Part shown: piece after piece, positions 15,218 to 23,622 of the stretch
Numbering within the stretch: position 1 is the first letter of the stretch
Layout of the letters: every line of letters starts with the position of its first letter
Source of the DNA: Arenibacterium halophilum
GTDB lineage: Bacteria; Pseudomonadota; Alphaproteobacteria; Rhodobacterales; Rhodobacteraceae
Direction: 5' to 3'
Length of the DNA: 64,000 nt
Assembly: GCF_005938225.1 (NCBI RefSeq)
Contig: NZ_VCPC01000003.1
Location: 186,001 to 250,000 of the forward strand
Translations under genes and position numbers: made by a program
The notes under the pieces: generated by a model
The model's database searches: none
Seen by the model: the letters and a program-made list of their open reading frames with translations, nothing else
Told to the model about the DNA's origin: nothing

Positions 15218-16845
15218 GCGATGGCCCTTTCGGTTGCGGCCGTGGTGCCCTTGGCGCGGGCCAGCGCGGCGGCAATCTCTGCGGCGCTGGGGGCGGGCCC
15301 GAAGGCCGCGCAGATATGGCCGTCGGGGCGGATCAGGTAAACCCGCGCCGCGCCATAGCGGCCCAGCGCCAGCCCGGTGGGGTCTTCGAATCGGCGACAG
15401 CCGTCCTGCGCCCCGCCGATCACCACCCGGTCAACGCCATCGACCTGCGGCAAGGTCACCGCGTCAAAGCCCACCAGCGTGAACCGTCCCTGCAATTCTG
15501 CCACCAGCCATGTGTCGCGGTTCCCGTCGCGCAGAGGCGCATCCAGCAGCGGCGCCCCCGGCAGCACTGGCGCCGTGCCCGGTGTTTGCAGCGCGAAGCC
15601 CGCCAGCGAGCAGGGCAGCGACAGCCGCCCCGAGTTCAGCAGCCGCCGGGCAAATGGCTGATCTTTCGCCAATTTCAGGGCTTCGGCCCGGAATAGCGCC
15701 TCGATGGGCGTTTTCGGAGTCATGAAGTTGGTCGAGCGCGACGAGTTCAGGATATTCTCGGCCGACCCGTGGCTGCGTTCATCGTGGTAGGTGTCGATCA
15801 GCTTGGCGGGGGCCGTGCCGTCCAGAACGGCGGCCAGCTTCCAGCCCAGATTGTCAACATCCTGGATGCCGCCATTGCCCCCACGCGCACCGAAGGGGCT
15901 GACCACATGGGCGCTGTCGCCCACGAAAATCACCCGCCCATGCACAAACCGATCCAGCTTGATGCAGCGGAATTTGTACACGCTGACCCAATCCAGCCGG
16001 AACGGTTTGTCCCCCACGATCGCCTTGATGCGTGGGATCACCCGATCCGGGTCAGATTCGGCGCGGCCGTCGGCGTCCACGTCCAACTGTAGGTCGATCC
16101 GGTAGATATTGTCGGGCTGGGCGTGCAGCAGCGCGGATTTTCCCGGGTGGAACGGCGGATCGAACCAGAACCAGCGTTCCGGCACCGGATGGTCTCCAAA
16201 GGGGCTTTGCTCCATTTCGATATCGGCGATCAGGAATTGCTCCTGAAAGGTCTGGCCGGTGAAATCCAGCCCCATGCGGGTGCGGGTTGCCGAATTCGCG
16301 CCATCGCAGGCCAGGTAATATTCGGCTTCGAGGTGGTAATTGCCCTTGGGCGTGTCGATGGTCAGCACGACGTGATCGCCGTAATCCTCGTGCTTGATGA
16401 CTGCGTTCTTGAACCGCAGGTCGATCAGATCGGGAAAGTCCTGCACGCGTTCGACAAGGTATTGTTCAACGTAATATTGCTGGAGATTGATGAAGGCGGG
16501 GTACTTGTGGCCGTCCTCGGGCAGCAGATCAAAGCTGTAAACCTCGTCGTGGCCGTGGAAATTGCGCCCGACCTTCCATGTCACGCCCTTTTCCAGCATC
16601 CGCTCGCCCACGCCCAGCCGGTCGAAGATTTCCAGCGTGCGCTTGGCCCAGCAGATCGCGCGGCTGCCGACCGAGACGACGTTGTTGTCATCCAGCACCA
16701 CGCTGGGCACGCCGCGCTGGGCAAGGTCGATCGCCATGGCCAGCCCGATCGGCCCGGCGCCCACGATGGCGACCTTGTGGCGCGGCTCGGGCGCGCTCAG
16801 CCCCGGCGGCGCAACAAAGGGAAACGGCGTGTAATCGTAGGCCAT
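15214..16845 (-). CDS. FAD-dependent aromatic hydroxylase (MhpA / PheA-TfdB type)
   Basis: A 543-residue class A flavoprotein monooxygenase. Motifs in order are the dinucleotide fold VAIVGAGPIGLAMAIDLAQRG at about residues 25-45, the middle DG motif YYLACDGANSATR near residue 175, and the FAD-ribityl GD motif VIFVGDSAHVVSPFGARGG near residue 310. A C-terminal thioredoxin-like domain follows. The start at 16845 has a GGGAGGA site. Relatives hydroxylate phenolic acids such as 3-(3-hydroxyphenyl)propionate. Within a homogentisate cluster it may feed the pathway by making homogentisate or another hydroquinone; the substrate is not known. Confidence 0.85.
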   Translation of the reverse strand: MAYDYTPFPFVAPPGLSAPEPRHKVAIVGAGPIGLAMAIDLAQRGVPSVVLDDNNVVSVGSRAICWAKRTLEIFDRLGVGERMLEKGVTWKVGRNFHGHDEVYSFDLLPEDGHKYPAFINLQQYYVEQYLVERVQDFPDLIDLRFKNAVIKHEDYGDHVVLTIDTPKGNYHLEAEYYLACDGANSATRTRMGLDFTGQTFQEQFLIADIEMEQSPFGDHPVPERWFWFDPPFHPGKSALLHAQPDNIYRIDLQLDVDADGRAESDPDRVIPRIKAIVGDKPFRLDWVSVYKFRCIKLDRFVHGRVIFVGDSAHVVSPFGARGGNGGIQDVDNLGWKLAAVLDGTAPAKLIDTYHDERSHGSAENILNSSRSTNFMTPKTPIEALFRAEALKLAKDQPFARRLLNSGRLSLPCSLAGFALQTPGTAPVLPGAPLLDAPLRDGNRDTWLVAELQGRFTLVGFDAVTLPQVDGVDRVVIGGAQDGCRRFEDPTGLALGRYGAARVYLIRPDGHICAAFGPAPSAAEIAAALARAKGTTAATERAIA

Positions 16846-16864
16846 GGGTGTCCTCCCCCTTGGG

Positions 16865-17392
16865 TCAACTGTCGAAATAGGCCTGCGCGGTGGGCGCGCG
16901 GTCGTAGTCGAGAAAGAATTCGTCCAGCTGCGGCGGGGCCACGCCCAGCGTTTGCAGCTGTACATGCGCCTGCCCGCGATGGTGCACCTGATGCTGCGCC
17001 AAATGCAGGATCAGCGCATCGACACGTTCCTGCACCATGCCCTCGGGGCGTGCGGTTTGACGTGTTTCCGTCAGCGCCTCGGCGGTCAGGTTAAAGCAGA
17101 ACCGGATGAACCGCGCGTCCACATCGGCCTGCGCGCGGGCCAGTTCAGTGGGGTCGTCCAGCTCGGGCTGGTCATAAACGCTGCGGCCCAGCCCCCCCGA
17201 TTCCAGCGCGTCGAGGTAATACAGATCGACCTGCCAGATGTGGTTCAACGTCGCCTTGAGCGAGCCGAAGAACCCCGGTGCCGGCGCGGCAAAACCCCCG
17301 GCGGGCAGGGTGCCCACCGCGCGATGCAGCGTGGCATTGGCCCAGGCGTTGTTCTGAGCCAACAGCCGGAAGGGGGCCGCCGCTGGCGTCAT
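16865..17392 (-). CDS. DinB family protein
   Basis: A 175-residue four-helix-bundle protein of the DinB/YfiT superfamily. The metal-ligand histidines are visible: TLNHIWQVDLYYL in the second helix and HLAQHQVHHRGQAHVQL in the last, which give the three-His site usual for these putative thiol-dependent transferases. The ATG at 17392 overlaps the metallo-beta-lactamase-fold gene stop by four bases. Members of this superfamily include mycothiol- or glutathione-dependent isomerases, so an accessory isomerase role in ring-fission chemistry is possible. Confidence 0.82.
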   Translation of the reverse strand: MTPAAAPFRLLAQNNAWANATLHRAVGTLPAGGFAAPAPGFFGSLKATLNHIWQVDLYYLDALESGGLGRSVYDQPELDDPTELARAQADVDARFIRFCFNLTAEALTETRQTARPEGMVQERVDALILHLAQHQVHHRGQAHVQLQTLGVAPPQLDEFFLDYDRAPTAQAYFDS

Positions 17393-18339
17393 CCTTGCAG
17401 CGCCTCCCACATCTCCTTGTCGCGCGCGGCGGTCCAGATGCGGGGGGTGTCGATATCCAGCGCCTCGTCATAGGCGCGGGCGACGTTGAAGGGCAGGCAG
17501 TGTTCGTAGATCGCGTAGTCGCTGAACTTCGGGTCGCATTCGGCGCGTACCGCGTCCCAAGCCTGTTTCAGCGTGCCGCCTTTCAGCGCCACGCGGGCGG
17601 CAGGGCGATAGGTGGAGCGCACGAAATCCTCGGTATTGTCGAGCGCGGCGTTCACCATGTCCTTGCCGACCAGCGCATCGCCCCGGCCCGGCGCGATGGC
17701 GTCAAGGTCGAATCCGCGGATCGCGTCCAGCGTTTTCGGCCAGTCGTGGAAATGCCCGTCGCCGCAGTAGCAGGCCGAATGGTATTCGACGATGTCGCCG
17801 GTGAACATGGTGTTGGCATCGGGCACGAAAGCCACGATATCGCCCGCCGTATGGGCCCGGCCCAGGTGCATCAGGTCGACCCGGCGTTTGCCAAGGTAAA
17901 CGGTCATCCGGTCGTTGAAGGTGGTGGTCGGCCAGGTCAGGCCGGGGATGCTTTCATGGCCTTCGAACAGGCGCGGGAAGCGCGCGAATTCGCTGTCCCA
18001 GTCTTCCTGCCCGCGCTCGGCGACCATGGCGCGGGCCTTTTCGCCCATGATGACCGTCTGCGCACCAAAGGCGGAGCAGCCCAGCACGCGCACGGCGTGG
18101 TAATGCGTCATCACCACGTGGGTGATCGGCTTGTCGGTGACCTCGCGGACCTTTTCGATCACCTTGTTGGCAAGGCGCGGGGTGGCCTGTGCCTCGACGA
18201 TCATCACGCTGTCGTCGCCGATGATGACGCCCGAGTTGGGATCGCCCTCGGCGGTAAAGGCCCAGAGGCCTTCGCCCACCTCGGTGAAGGAGATATTCTT
18301 TTCAGTCATGTCGCCTTGCGACGCGAAAGCCTTGGCCAT
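17389..18339 (-). CDS. Metallo-beta-lactamase-fold protein with a degenerate metal site
   Basis: A 316-residue protein with the alpha-beta/beta-alpha fold. The usual HxHxDH is replaced by THYHAVRVLG, so the Asp and third His of the motif are Val and Arg. Later positions keep LGRAHTAGD (His) and MFTGDIVEY (Asp), but the last His of the family is Arg in PGRGD. A full dinuclear zinc site is therefore unlikely; a mononuclear or non-metal function is possible. The start at 18339 (MAKAFASQGD) avoids the upstream repeat. It is coupled to the DinB gene in the homogentisate cluster. Confidence 0.82.
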   Translation of the reverse strand: MAKAFASQGDMTEKNISFTEVGEGLWAFTAEGDPNSGVIIGDDSVMIVEAQATPRLANKVIEKVREVTDKPITHVVMTHYHAVRVLGCSAFGAQTVIMGEKARAMVAERGQEDWDSEFARFPRLFEGHESIPGLTWPTTTFNDRMTVYLGKRRVDLMHLGRAHTAGDIVAFVPDANTMFTGDIVEYHSACYCGDGHFHDWPKTLDAIRGFDLDAIAPGRGDALVGKDMVNAALDNTEDFVRSTYRPAARVALKGGTLKQAWDAVRAECDPKFSDYAIYEHCLPFNVARAYDEALDIDTPRIWTAARDKEMWEALQG

Positions 18340-18382
18340 GTGGTGTGCCTTTCTGACGGGGGACGCCGGGGGCAGCTGCGGG

Positions 18383-18417
18383 AGCCTCCGGCGGGGATAT
18401 TTATGGGCCCAAAGAAG
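18383..18417 (+). repeat. Dispersed intergenic repeat, B half
   Basis: GCCTCCGGCGGGGATATTTA followed by TGGGCCCAAAGAAGG matches the B half of the family. It fills the short gap between fahA and the metallo-beta-lactamase-fold gene, inside what is otherwise a contiguous minus-strand cluster. No A half is present. Confidence 0.85.
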
Positions 18418-18419
18418 GA

Positions 18420-19676
18420 TCAGCGTTTGTACGGATCCGCGAGGGCGGGCAGGATGGTGCCGGTGCAATCGCCGAACCCGATGGTATAGCCGTCGCCCTT
18501 GGCTGCGCCGCGCAGGGTCAGCGTGTCGCCGTCTTCCAGGAAGCTGCGGGTGTCGCCGGTGTCGAGCGTGAGCGGTTCCTTTCCGCCCCAGCTGAGTTCC
18601 AGCAGCGATCCGCGTTGCGATTTTTCCGCGCCCGAGATGGTGCCCGAACCCAGCAGATCGCCCGTGTTCATCGGGCTGCCGGCGGTGGTGTGATGCGCCA
18701 GCTGCTGGGCCGATGAATAATACATCTCGGCATAGTTGGTGCGCGCGATGGTGGTTTCCGCCTTGCCTTCGGGGGCCAGCGCGACCTCGAGCTCGATGTC
18801 ATAGAGCATCGGGCCACAGTCCTTCAGGTGGTCGAGCAGTTCGAATTCGCGCACGGGCGTATCGGTGCGGAACGGTTCCAGCGCCGGTTTCGTCACAATC
18901 CACGGGCTGATCGAGGTGGCCGTCGCCTTGGCCTGGAACGGCCCGAGCGGTTGGTATTCCCAGGCCTGGATGTCGCGCGCGGACCAGTCGTTCAGCAGCA
19001 CGTAGCCAAAGATCATGTCGTCGGCTTCCTGCACCGTCACGGGGCCGTCGCTGTCGGTGCCGACGATGGCGCCCATTTCCAGTTCGAGGTCGAAGCGGCG
19101 GCAGGGCAGGAAGGCGGGTGTGTCATGGTCGGGCGATTTCAGCTGGCCCCAGGGGCGGCGGATGTCGGTGCCCGATACATAGACCGACGAGGCGCGGCCG
19201 TTATAGCCGATGGGAATATGCAGCCAGTTCGGCGGCAGCGCGTTTTCGGCGCCGCGGAACATGGTGCCGACGTTGGTGGCATGGTGCCGCCCGGCGTAGA
19301 AATCGGTGTATTCCGACACCATGAAGGGCATGTGCAACGAGGCCTCGGCCATCGGCACCAGCAGGTCTTCGACCTTGTCCTGTTCCTTGCTGCCCTCGGC
19401 CAGCAGGGCGGTCAGCCGGTCGCGCAGGGCGGCCCAGACGGCGGGGCCTTCGGCCATCAGGTCGTTCCAATAGGGCGCCTCGAACAGCGGTTCGTCGCCG
19501 AGGGCGATCAGCCCGCTTTCCTCGGCGGCAGCCATGTCGAGGATCTGGTCGCCAATGGCGACACCACAACGTGGTTCGGTCCCGTCGGTCGAAAAGACGC
19601 CATAAGGCAGGTTGTTCAGCGGAAACGGGCAATCGGCGGTATTGGCCGAGGCGACCCAGCTTTTCATCAGCGGCAT
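18420..19676 (-). CDS. fahA: Fumarylacetoacetase
   Basis: A 418-residue hydrolase that splits fumarylacetoacetate into fumarate and acetoacetate, the last step of homogentisate breakdown. The N-terminal SH3-like domain starts SWVASANTADCPFPLNNLPYG-like, and the catalytic domain has VSEYTDFYAGRHHATNVG near residue 120 (calcium/substrate Asp and His) and LNDWSARDIQAWEYQPLGPF near residue 230. The length matches FAH. An AAGGA site precedes the ATG at 19676. It is downstream of hmgA and the small membrane protein. Confidence 0.95.
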   Translation of the reverse strand: MPLMKSWVASANTADCPFPLNNLPYGVFSTDGTEPRCGVAIGDQILDMAAAEESGLIALGDEPLFEAPYWNDLMAEGPAVWAALRDRLTALLAEGSKEQDKVEDLLVPMAEASLHMPFMVSEYTDFYAGRHHATNVGTMFRGAENALPPNWLHIPIGYNGRASSVYVSGTDIRRPWGQLKSPDHDTPAFLPCRRFDLELEMGAIVGTDSDGPVTVQEADDMIFGYVLLNDWSARDIQAWEYQPLGPFQAKATATSISPWIVTKPALEPFRTDTPVREFELLDHLKDCGPMLYDIELEVALAPEGKAETTIARTNYAEMYYSSAQQLAHHTTAGSPMNTGDLLGSGTISGAEKSQRGSLLELSWGGKEPLTLDTGDTRSFLEDGDTLTLRGAAKGDGYTIGFGDCTGTILPALADPYKR

Positions 19677-19721
19677 CGGGTGTCCTTTGGTGTATCGGTT
19701 CGGCGGGCCCGGCGGGCGGGC

Positions 19722-19823
19722 CTAGTCCTTGTTCTTGCGGCGTTTCTGCGCCCAGCGGATGACCACGAACAGCACCGCCATCACGACGATCCAGAAGATC
19801 AGGTCAAGTGTTGCGTCGTTCAT
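19722..19823 (-). CDS. 33-residue single-span membrane protein between hmgA and fahA
   Basis: A short frame encodes MNDATLDLIFWIVVMAVLF followed by VVIRWAQKRRKNKD. One hydrophobic helix (about residues 7-23) and a strongly basic tail predict an inner-membrane protein with the C-terminus in the cytoplasm. An AAAGGA site lies about 6 bases upstream of the ATG, and the gene is placed tightly between hmgA and fahA on the same strand. No family is recognised. Confidence 0.7.
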   Translation of the reverse strand: MNDATLDLIFWIVVMAVLFVVIRWAQKRRKNKD

Positions 19824-19928
19824 CCCGTGGTCCTTTCGGTGGCGGGCGGCCCCTGCGCCATCCCTGTTGCGTCAGGGATAGCCCATTGGCGCGGTGATCG
19901 CCACCGCTGCCACTCCGTCGGGGGCGGG

Positions 19929-21290
19929 CTACTTCCGCCCCGGCGTTCCGTCGAATTTCTTTTCGAGGCTCGACCAGCAGTCGATGTAATCGTCCTGCAA
20001 GGGCGCCTCGGTCGCAGCAAAGCGGGTCAGGTGCTGGGGAAAGCGGGTTTCGAACATGAACGACATGGTCTGGTCCAGCTTGTCGGGGCCAAGGTTCGCG
20101 TTCGAGGCCTTTTCAAAGGCGTCGCGGTCGGGCCCGTGCGGCAGCATCATGTTATGCAGGCTCATCCCGCCCGGCACAAAGCCCTGCGGTTTGGCATCGT
20201 ATTGGCCGTAGATGTTGCCCATCAGTTCCGACATGATGTTCTTGTGATACCACGGAGGGCGGAAGGTATCCTCCATCACCATCCAGCGTTCGCGGAACAG
20301 CACGAAATCGATGTTCGCGGTGCCCTCGACCCCGCTGGGCGCGGTCAGCACGGTAAAGATCGACGGGTCGGGGTGGTCAAACAGGATCGAGCCAACGGGG
20401 CAGTAGTTGCGCAGGTCGTATTTCACCGGCGCATAGTTTCCGTGCCAGGCCACCACGTCCAGCGGGCTGTGCCCGATATGGGTTTCGTGGAACTGGCCGC
20501 ACCACTTGATGGTCACGGTCGAGGGCGTTTCGCGGTCCTCGAAGGCGGCGACCGGAGTCTTGAAGTCGCGCCGGTTCGCCATGCAGTTGGCGCCAATCGG
20601 GCCACGGCCGGGCAGGGCGAATTTCTGGCCGTAGTTTTCACAGACAAAGCCGCGCGCCGGGCCTTCCAGCACCTCGACCCGGTACAGCAGGCCGCGCGGG
20701 ATGATCGCGATTTCCTTGGGCTCGATGTCGATGATCCCAAGCTCGGTCGCGAACCGCAGCCGGCCTTCCTGCGGGACGATCAGCAATTCGCTGTCGGCGG
20801 AATAGAAATAGCTGTCGACCATGCTTTCAGTGACCAGGTAGATATGGCTGGCCATGCCGACCTGCGTGTTCACATCGCCCGCCGTGGTCATGGTGCGCAT
20901 GCCCGTCAGCCAGGTCAGCGGGGTGTCAGAATGGGGCACCGGATCCCAGCGATACTGGCCAAGGCTGGTCACATCCTCGGGGATATGCGGCGCCGATTTC
21001 CAATAGGGCAGATCAATCCGGGCATAGCGGTGCGAATGTTTCACCGAGGGGCGGATGCGATAGCACCAGGTGCGTTCGTTCTGATGGCTAGGCGCGGTAA
21101 AGGCCGTGCCCGATAGCTGTTCGCCATAGAGGCCATAGTTGACCTTTTGCGGGCTGTTTTGCCCTTGTGGAAGGGCGCCGGGCAGGGCCTCTGTTTCGAA
21201 ATCGTTGCCGAAGCCCGGCATGTAGCCTTCGGTTGTGCCGGTGGGCGCGGCAGCCTGCACGAAGTTGTGCGGATCGGTGGGGCGATTCAT
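19929..21290 (-). CDS. hmgA: Homogentisate 1,2-dioxygenase
   Basis: A 453-residue Fe(II) cupin dioxygenase that opens homogentisate to maleylacetoacetate. Family signatures include [22 protein letters not shown] near residue 24 and [20 protein letters not shown] in the centre. The iron-ligand region of the C-terminal domain contains [18 protein letters not shown] and [18 protein letters not shown], with His, Glu and His in the expected order. A strong AGAGGAGG site precedes the ATG. It heads the minus-strand cluster and faces the MarR gene across a 92-base gap. Confidence 0.96.
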   Translation of the reverse strand: MNRPTDPHNFVQAAAPTGTTEGYMPGFGNDFETEALPGALPQGQNSPQKVNYGLYGEQLSGTAFTAPSHQNERTWCYRIRPSVKHSHRYARIDLPYWKSAPHIPEDVTSLGQYRWDPVPHSDTPLTWLTGMRTMTTAGDVNTQVGMASHIYLVTESMVDSYFYSADSELLIVPQEGRLRFATELGIIDIEPKEIAIIPRGLLYRVEVLEGPARGFVCENYGQKFALPGRGPIGANCMANRRDFKTPVAAFEDRETPSTVTIKWCGQFHETHIGHSPLDVVAWHGNYAPVKYDLRNYCPVGSILFDHPDPSIFTVLTAPSGVEGTANIDFVLFRERWMVMEDTFRPPWYHKNIMSELMGNIYGQYDAKPQGFVPGGMSLHNMMLPHGPDRDAFEKASNANLGPDKLDQTMSFMFETRFPQHLTRFAATEAPLQDDYIDCWSSLEKKFDGTPGRK

Positions 21291-21344
21291 GTCGTATCCT
21301 CCTCTTTGGCGGGCGCGGGGGCTTGCCTTTGCCGAGACAGGTAA

Positions 21345-21362
21345 TAGTTGATTTTGTAACTA
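21345..21362. promoter_or_regulatory. Putative MarR operator between hmgA and marR
   Basis: TAGTT and AACTA flank GATTTTGT in the 92-base divergent gap, in the only AT-rich part of it. An 18-bp imperfect dyad in this position is the usual form of a MarR autoregulatory and pathway operator. Confidence 0.45.
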
Positions 21363-21382
21363 ACAACGGGAAAGGTGCGGGA

Positions 21383-21814
21383 ATGCCGCCAAAAGATGAC
21401 TTTGATCTGCACGCCTTTCTGCCCTACCTGTTGAACCAGGCGGCAGAGGCCAGCAGCCTTGGGTTTCAGGCGTCCTACAAGGGGCGGTATGGGATGCTGC
21501 GCACCGATTGGCGGGTGCTGTTTCACCTTGGCATCCATGGGCGGATGACGGCCAAGGACATTGGCGAACGTGCCAAAATCCACAAAACCAAGGTCAGCCG
21601 TGCGGTGCAGCGCCTGGCCGACCGGCGGTTTCTGACGCGCGAAAGGGACGAATCCGATCGCCGGTCCGAGTTTCTGGAACTTACGCAGGCAGGGCAGGCG
21701 GCCTATCGTGACCTCCGCGCCATCGCGCAAGAGTACGAGGCGCGGTTGACGGCGCGCTTCTCGGCCGAGGACACCGTGCTGTTGAAACGCCTGCTGGTCG
21801 AACTGGCGCGTTAG
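21383..21814 (+). CDS. MarR family transcriptional regulator (likely homogentisate-pathway repressor)
   Basis: A 143-residue winged-helix regulator. The recognition region reads MTAKDIGERAKIHKTKVSRAV-like at about residues 54-75, followed by the wing RRFLTRERDESDRRSEFLELT, with the DxRS(E/R) pattern of MarR. The start at 21383 (MPPKDDFDLHAF) follows an AAAGG site. It is divergent from hmgA, so it probably represses the catabolic genes until an aromatic ligand binds. Its stop overlaps the stop of the convergent gene by four bases. Confidence 0.85.
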   Translation: MPPKDDFDLHAFLPYLLNQAAEASSLGFQASYKGRYGMLRTDWRVLFHLGIHGRMTAKDIGERAKIHKTKVSRAVQRLADRRFLTRERDESDRRSEFLELTQAGQAAYRDLRAIAQEYEARLTARFSAEDTVLLKRLLVELAR

Positions 21815-22626
21815 CCCGGGATTTGCGAACAGTCGATCTGGGTCTCGGGGGGGAATTCCATCCCGTCGATGGCCGCGCGCGCGCCGCACAGCTGGGGTTT
21901 GCACTGCTGCCCCGCGTCGTGCAGACGCAAGGCGCCCGCCTGCGTTACCTCGATTTCGACCCGGCAGCCGGAGGGGCCGGTATGCACCCAACGCCCGCTT
22001 TCGGCCCTTACCGCGCCGTCAAACCCGCAGTGGTGCCCGCCGCCCTGCCAGCTGTCGAGCGCGGCGCGCCCTGTGCCATCATCGCGGGGGGCAAGCAACA
22101 ACGTGCTGTCGCCGCGTTTGTAGCAATAGCGCGTCGGTGCGGCGCTGGCTGTGGTCGAGGCAGACGCGCAGGGAATCTGTGACAGGCGCCAACCGCTGCC
22201 GGCGAGGTCGTCCAGTTTCCAAAGCCCGTCGTGGGGAATGAAATCATAGGCAACGACGGTCGGCTCTCCGAAAAGGGAGAACCGGGCGGTGACGGTCTGG
22301 CGCGCCGCGTCGCCTTCGGTTGTCACCTGCAAGGTGCGGGACAATTCGTTAGCGTCGAAATCCTGGCCCGAGATGTCGGGCGCAAAATCGAGACAGGCAT
22401 TGGCCAGGTTGTCGCTATGGCTGTCGTTGGCCTGGAAAAATGCAATCAGCCGAGGTGTCAGGAATTGTCCGCTGCGCTCGGGCGCGCGCAGGTAGGTCAG
22501 CCCGGCGTGTGCGCCACCGCCTTGTGCCAGCGATTGATAAATCCAACGCACCGTATCCTCGGGCCCGGCGGCATGGGCCGCCGTTCCAAGAATCATTGCG
22601 ATCAGCGTGACACAGATTTTCAACAT
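21811..22626 (-). CDS. Exported protein of unknown function
   Basis: A 271-residue periplasmic protein. The signal peptide MLKICVTLIAMILGTAAHA is followed by GPEDTVRWIYQSLAQ, a helical start seen in DUF3828-like and NTF2-like export proteins, and the FSLFGEPTVVAYDFIPHDGL segment fits a beta-sheet face. Eight Cys residues in the mature part (for example PTRYCYKRGD, HHCGFDG and QQCKPQLCG) suggest disulfides. I cannot name the function. It appears monocistronic. Confidence 0.75.
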   Translation of the reverse strand: MLKICVTLIAMILGTAAHAAGPEDTVRWIYQSLAQGGGAHAGLTYLRAPERSGQFLTPRLIAFFQANDSHSDNLANACLDFAPDISGQDFDANELSRTLQVTTEGDAARQTVTARFSLFGEPTVVAYDFIPHDGLWKLDDLAGSGWRLSQIPCASASTTASAAPTRYCYKRGDSTLLLAPRDDGTGRAALDSWQGGGHHCGFDGAVRAESGRWVHTGPSGCRVEIEVTQAGALRLHDAGQQCKPQLCGARAAIDGMEFPPETQIDCSQIPG

Positions 22627-22680
22627 CGCCGCCCCCCATCCGATGCCAGAGTGACATGGCGCGGCGGCCCTGCCTAGAGC

Positions 22681-23499
22681 CTAGAAATCGACGGTGACAC
22701 CGGGCAGGCGCAGGCCCTTCATCATGTCACGCAGCTCTTGCCGGGCGGCCACGTTCGAGATGTTGAGCTGCTTCACCCCAATGTCTTTCAGGTCCAGCAG
22801 GGTCAGGCCGCGCGGAAAAAGCTCGCGGAAAATCACCCGCTCGGAAAAGCCGGGGACGATGCGAAAGCCGACCCGCTCGGCCAGCATGTTGACCGCGCGT
22901 TCCATCTTTTCCTTGTTGACCATGCGCTGCGTGCCCACGCGGTTGCGCATCACCACCCAGTCGATCGGCTTCAGCCCGGCCTGCGCGCGTAACTGGCGTG
23001 CGTTCCACACCATTTCCGAATATACGGACGGGCCGGTGATCTTTTCCCCGGCGGCGTCGGTATGGGCCAGCAGGTCGAAGTCTATGAAACTGTCGTTCAG
23101 CGGGGTGATCAGCGTGTCGGCCAGCGAATGCGCCACCTGGCTGAGCCGCGTATGAGAGCCGGGGCAGTCGATCAGGATGAAATCGCTGTCGGGTTCCAGC
23201 CGCGCCACGGCCGCCGACAGGCGATGGTCATAGATGTTTTCGCCGGGCTGCAGCGTGCTTGCGTCAATCTCGGGCAGGTCATGGCAATCGGCGCTGGCCA
23301 GTTCCAGCCCCGACTGTTCGATGAATTCGCGCCGGTTTTCGACATAGCGGCCCATGGTCCGCTGCCGCAAATCCAGGTCCAGCGCGCTCACCTTGAATCC
23401 CATCCGCGCAAGGGCCGTCGCCACATGCATCGAAACGGTCGATTTGCCCGCTCCGCCCTTTTCGTTGCCTACAACGATGATATGCGCCACCGGTCGCAC
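22681..23499 (-). CDS. mipZ: Division-plane positioning ATPase MipZ
   Basis: A 272-residue ParA/MinD-type ATPase. The deviant Walker A is GNEKGGAGKST at residues 11-21 with both Lys14 and Lys19. DLDLRQRTMGRYVENR is the typical MipZ switch I region and FILIDCPG is Walker B. MipZ interacts with ParB near the origin and inhibits FtsZ polymerisation, placing the division site in alphaproteobacteria. The gene is alone between the sulfotransferase and the exported protein. The family assignment rests on the DLDLRQ and NRREF segments, which separate MipZ from ParA. Confidence 0.9.
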   Translation of the reverse strand: MRPVAHIIVVGNEKGGAGKSTVSMHVATALARMGFKVSALDLDLRQRTMGRYVENRREFIEQSGLELASADCHDLPEIDASTLQPGENIYDHRLSAAVARLEPDSDFILIDCPGSHTRLSQVAHSLADTLITPLNDSFIDFDLLAHTDAAGEKITGPSVYSEMVWNARQLRAQAGLKPIDWVVMRNRVGTQRMVNKEKMERAVNMLAERVGFRIVPGFSERVIFRELFPRGLTLLDLKDIGVKQLNISNVAARQELRDMMKGLRLPGVTVDF

Positions 23500-23622
23500 C
23501 CCGCTCTGTTCTTTCGGGTATCTATATGTAGGGGCGGCAGCGCTGCAAAGCCCAATTGCGCATATTAGAGCCGATTCCGGCGGGAACGGCGCAGGAAATC
23601 CACAGTTTCTGGTTGTGCCGCG

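Noticed and set aside
18828-21116. A 762-codon plus-strand open frame antisense to fahA and hmgA
   Set aside because: It is rich in Arg/His/Gly/Gln with no known motif and covers two well-identified genes on the other strand.
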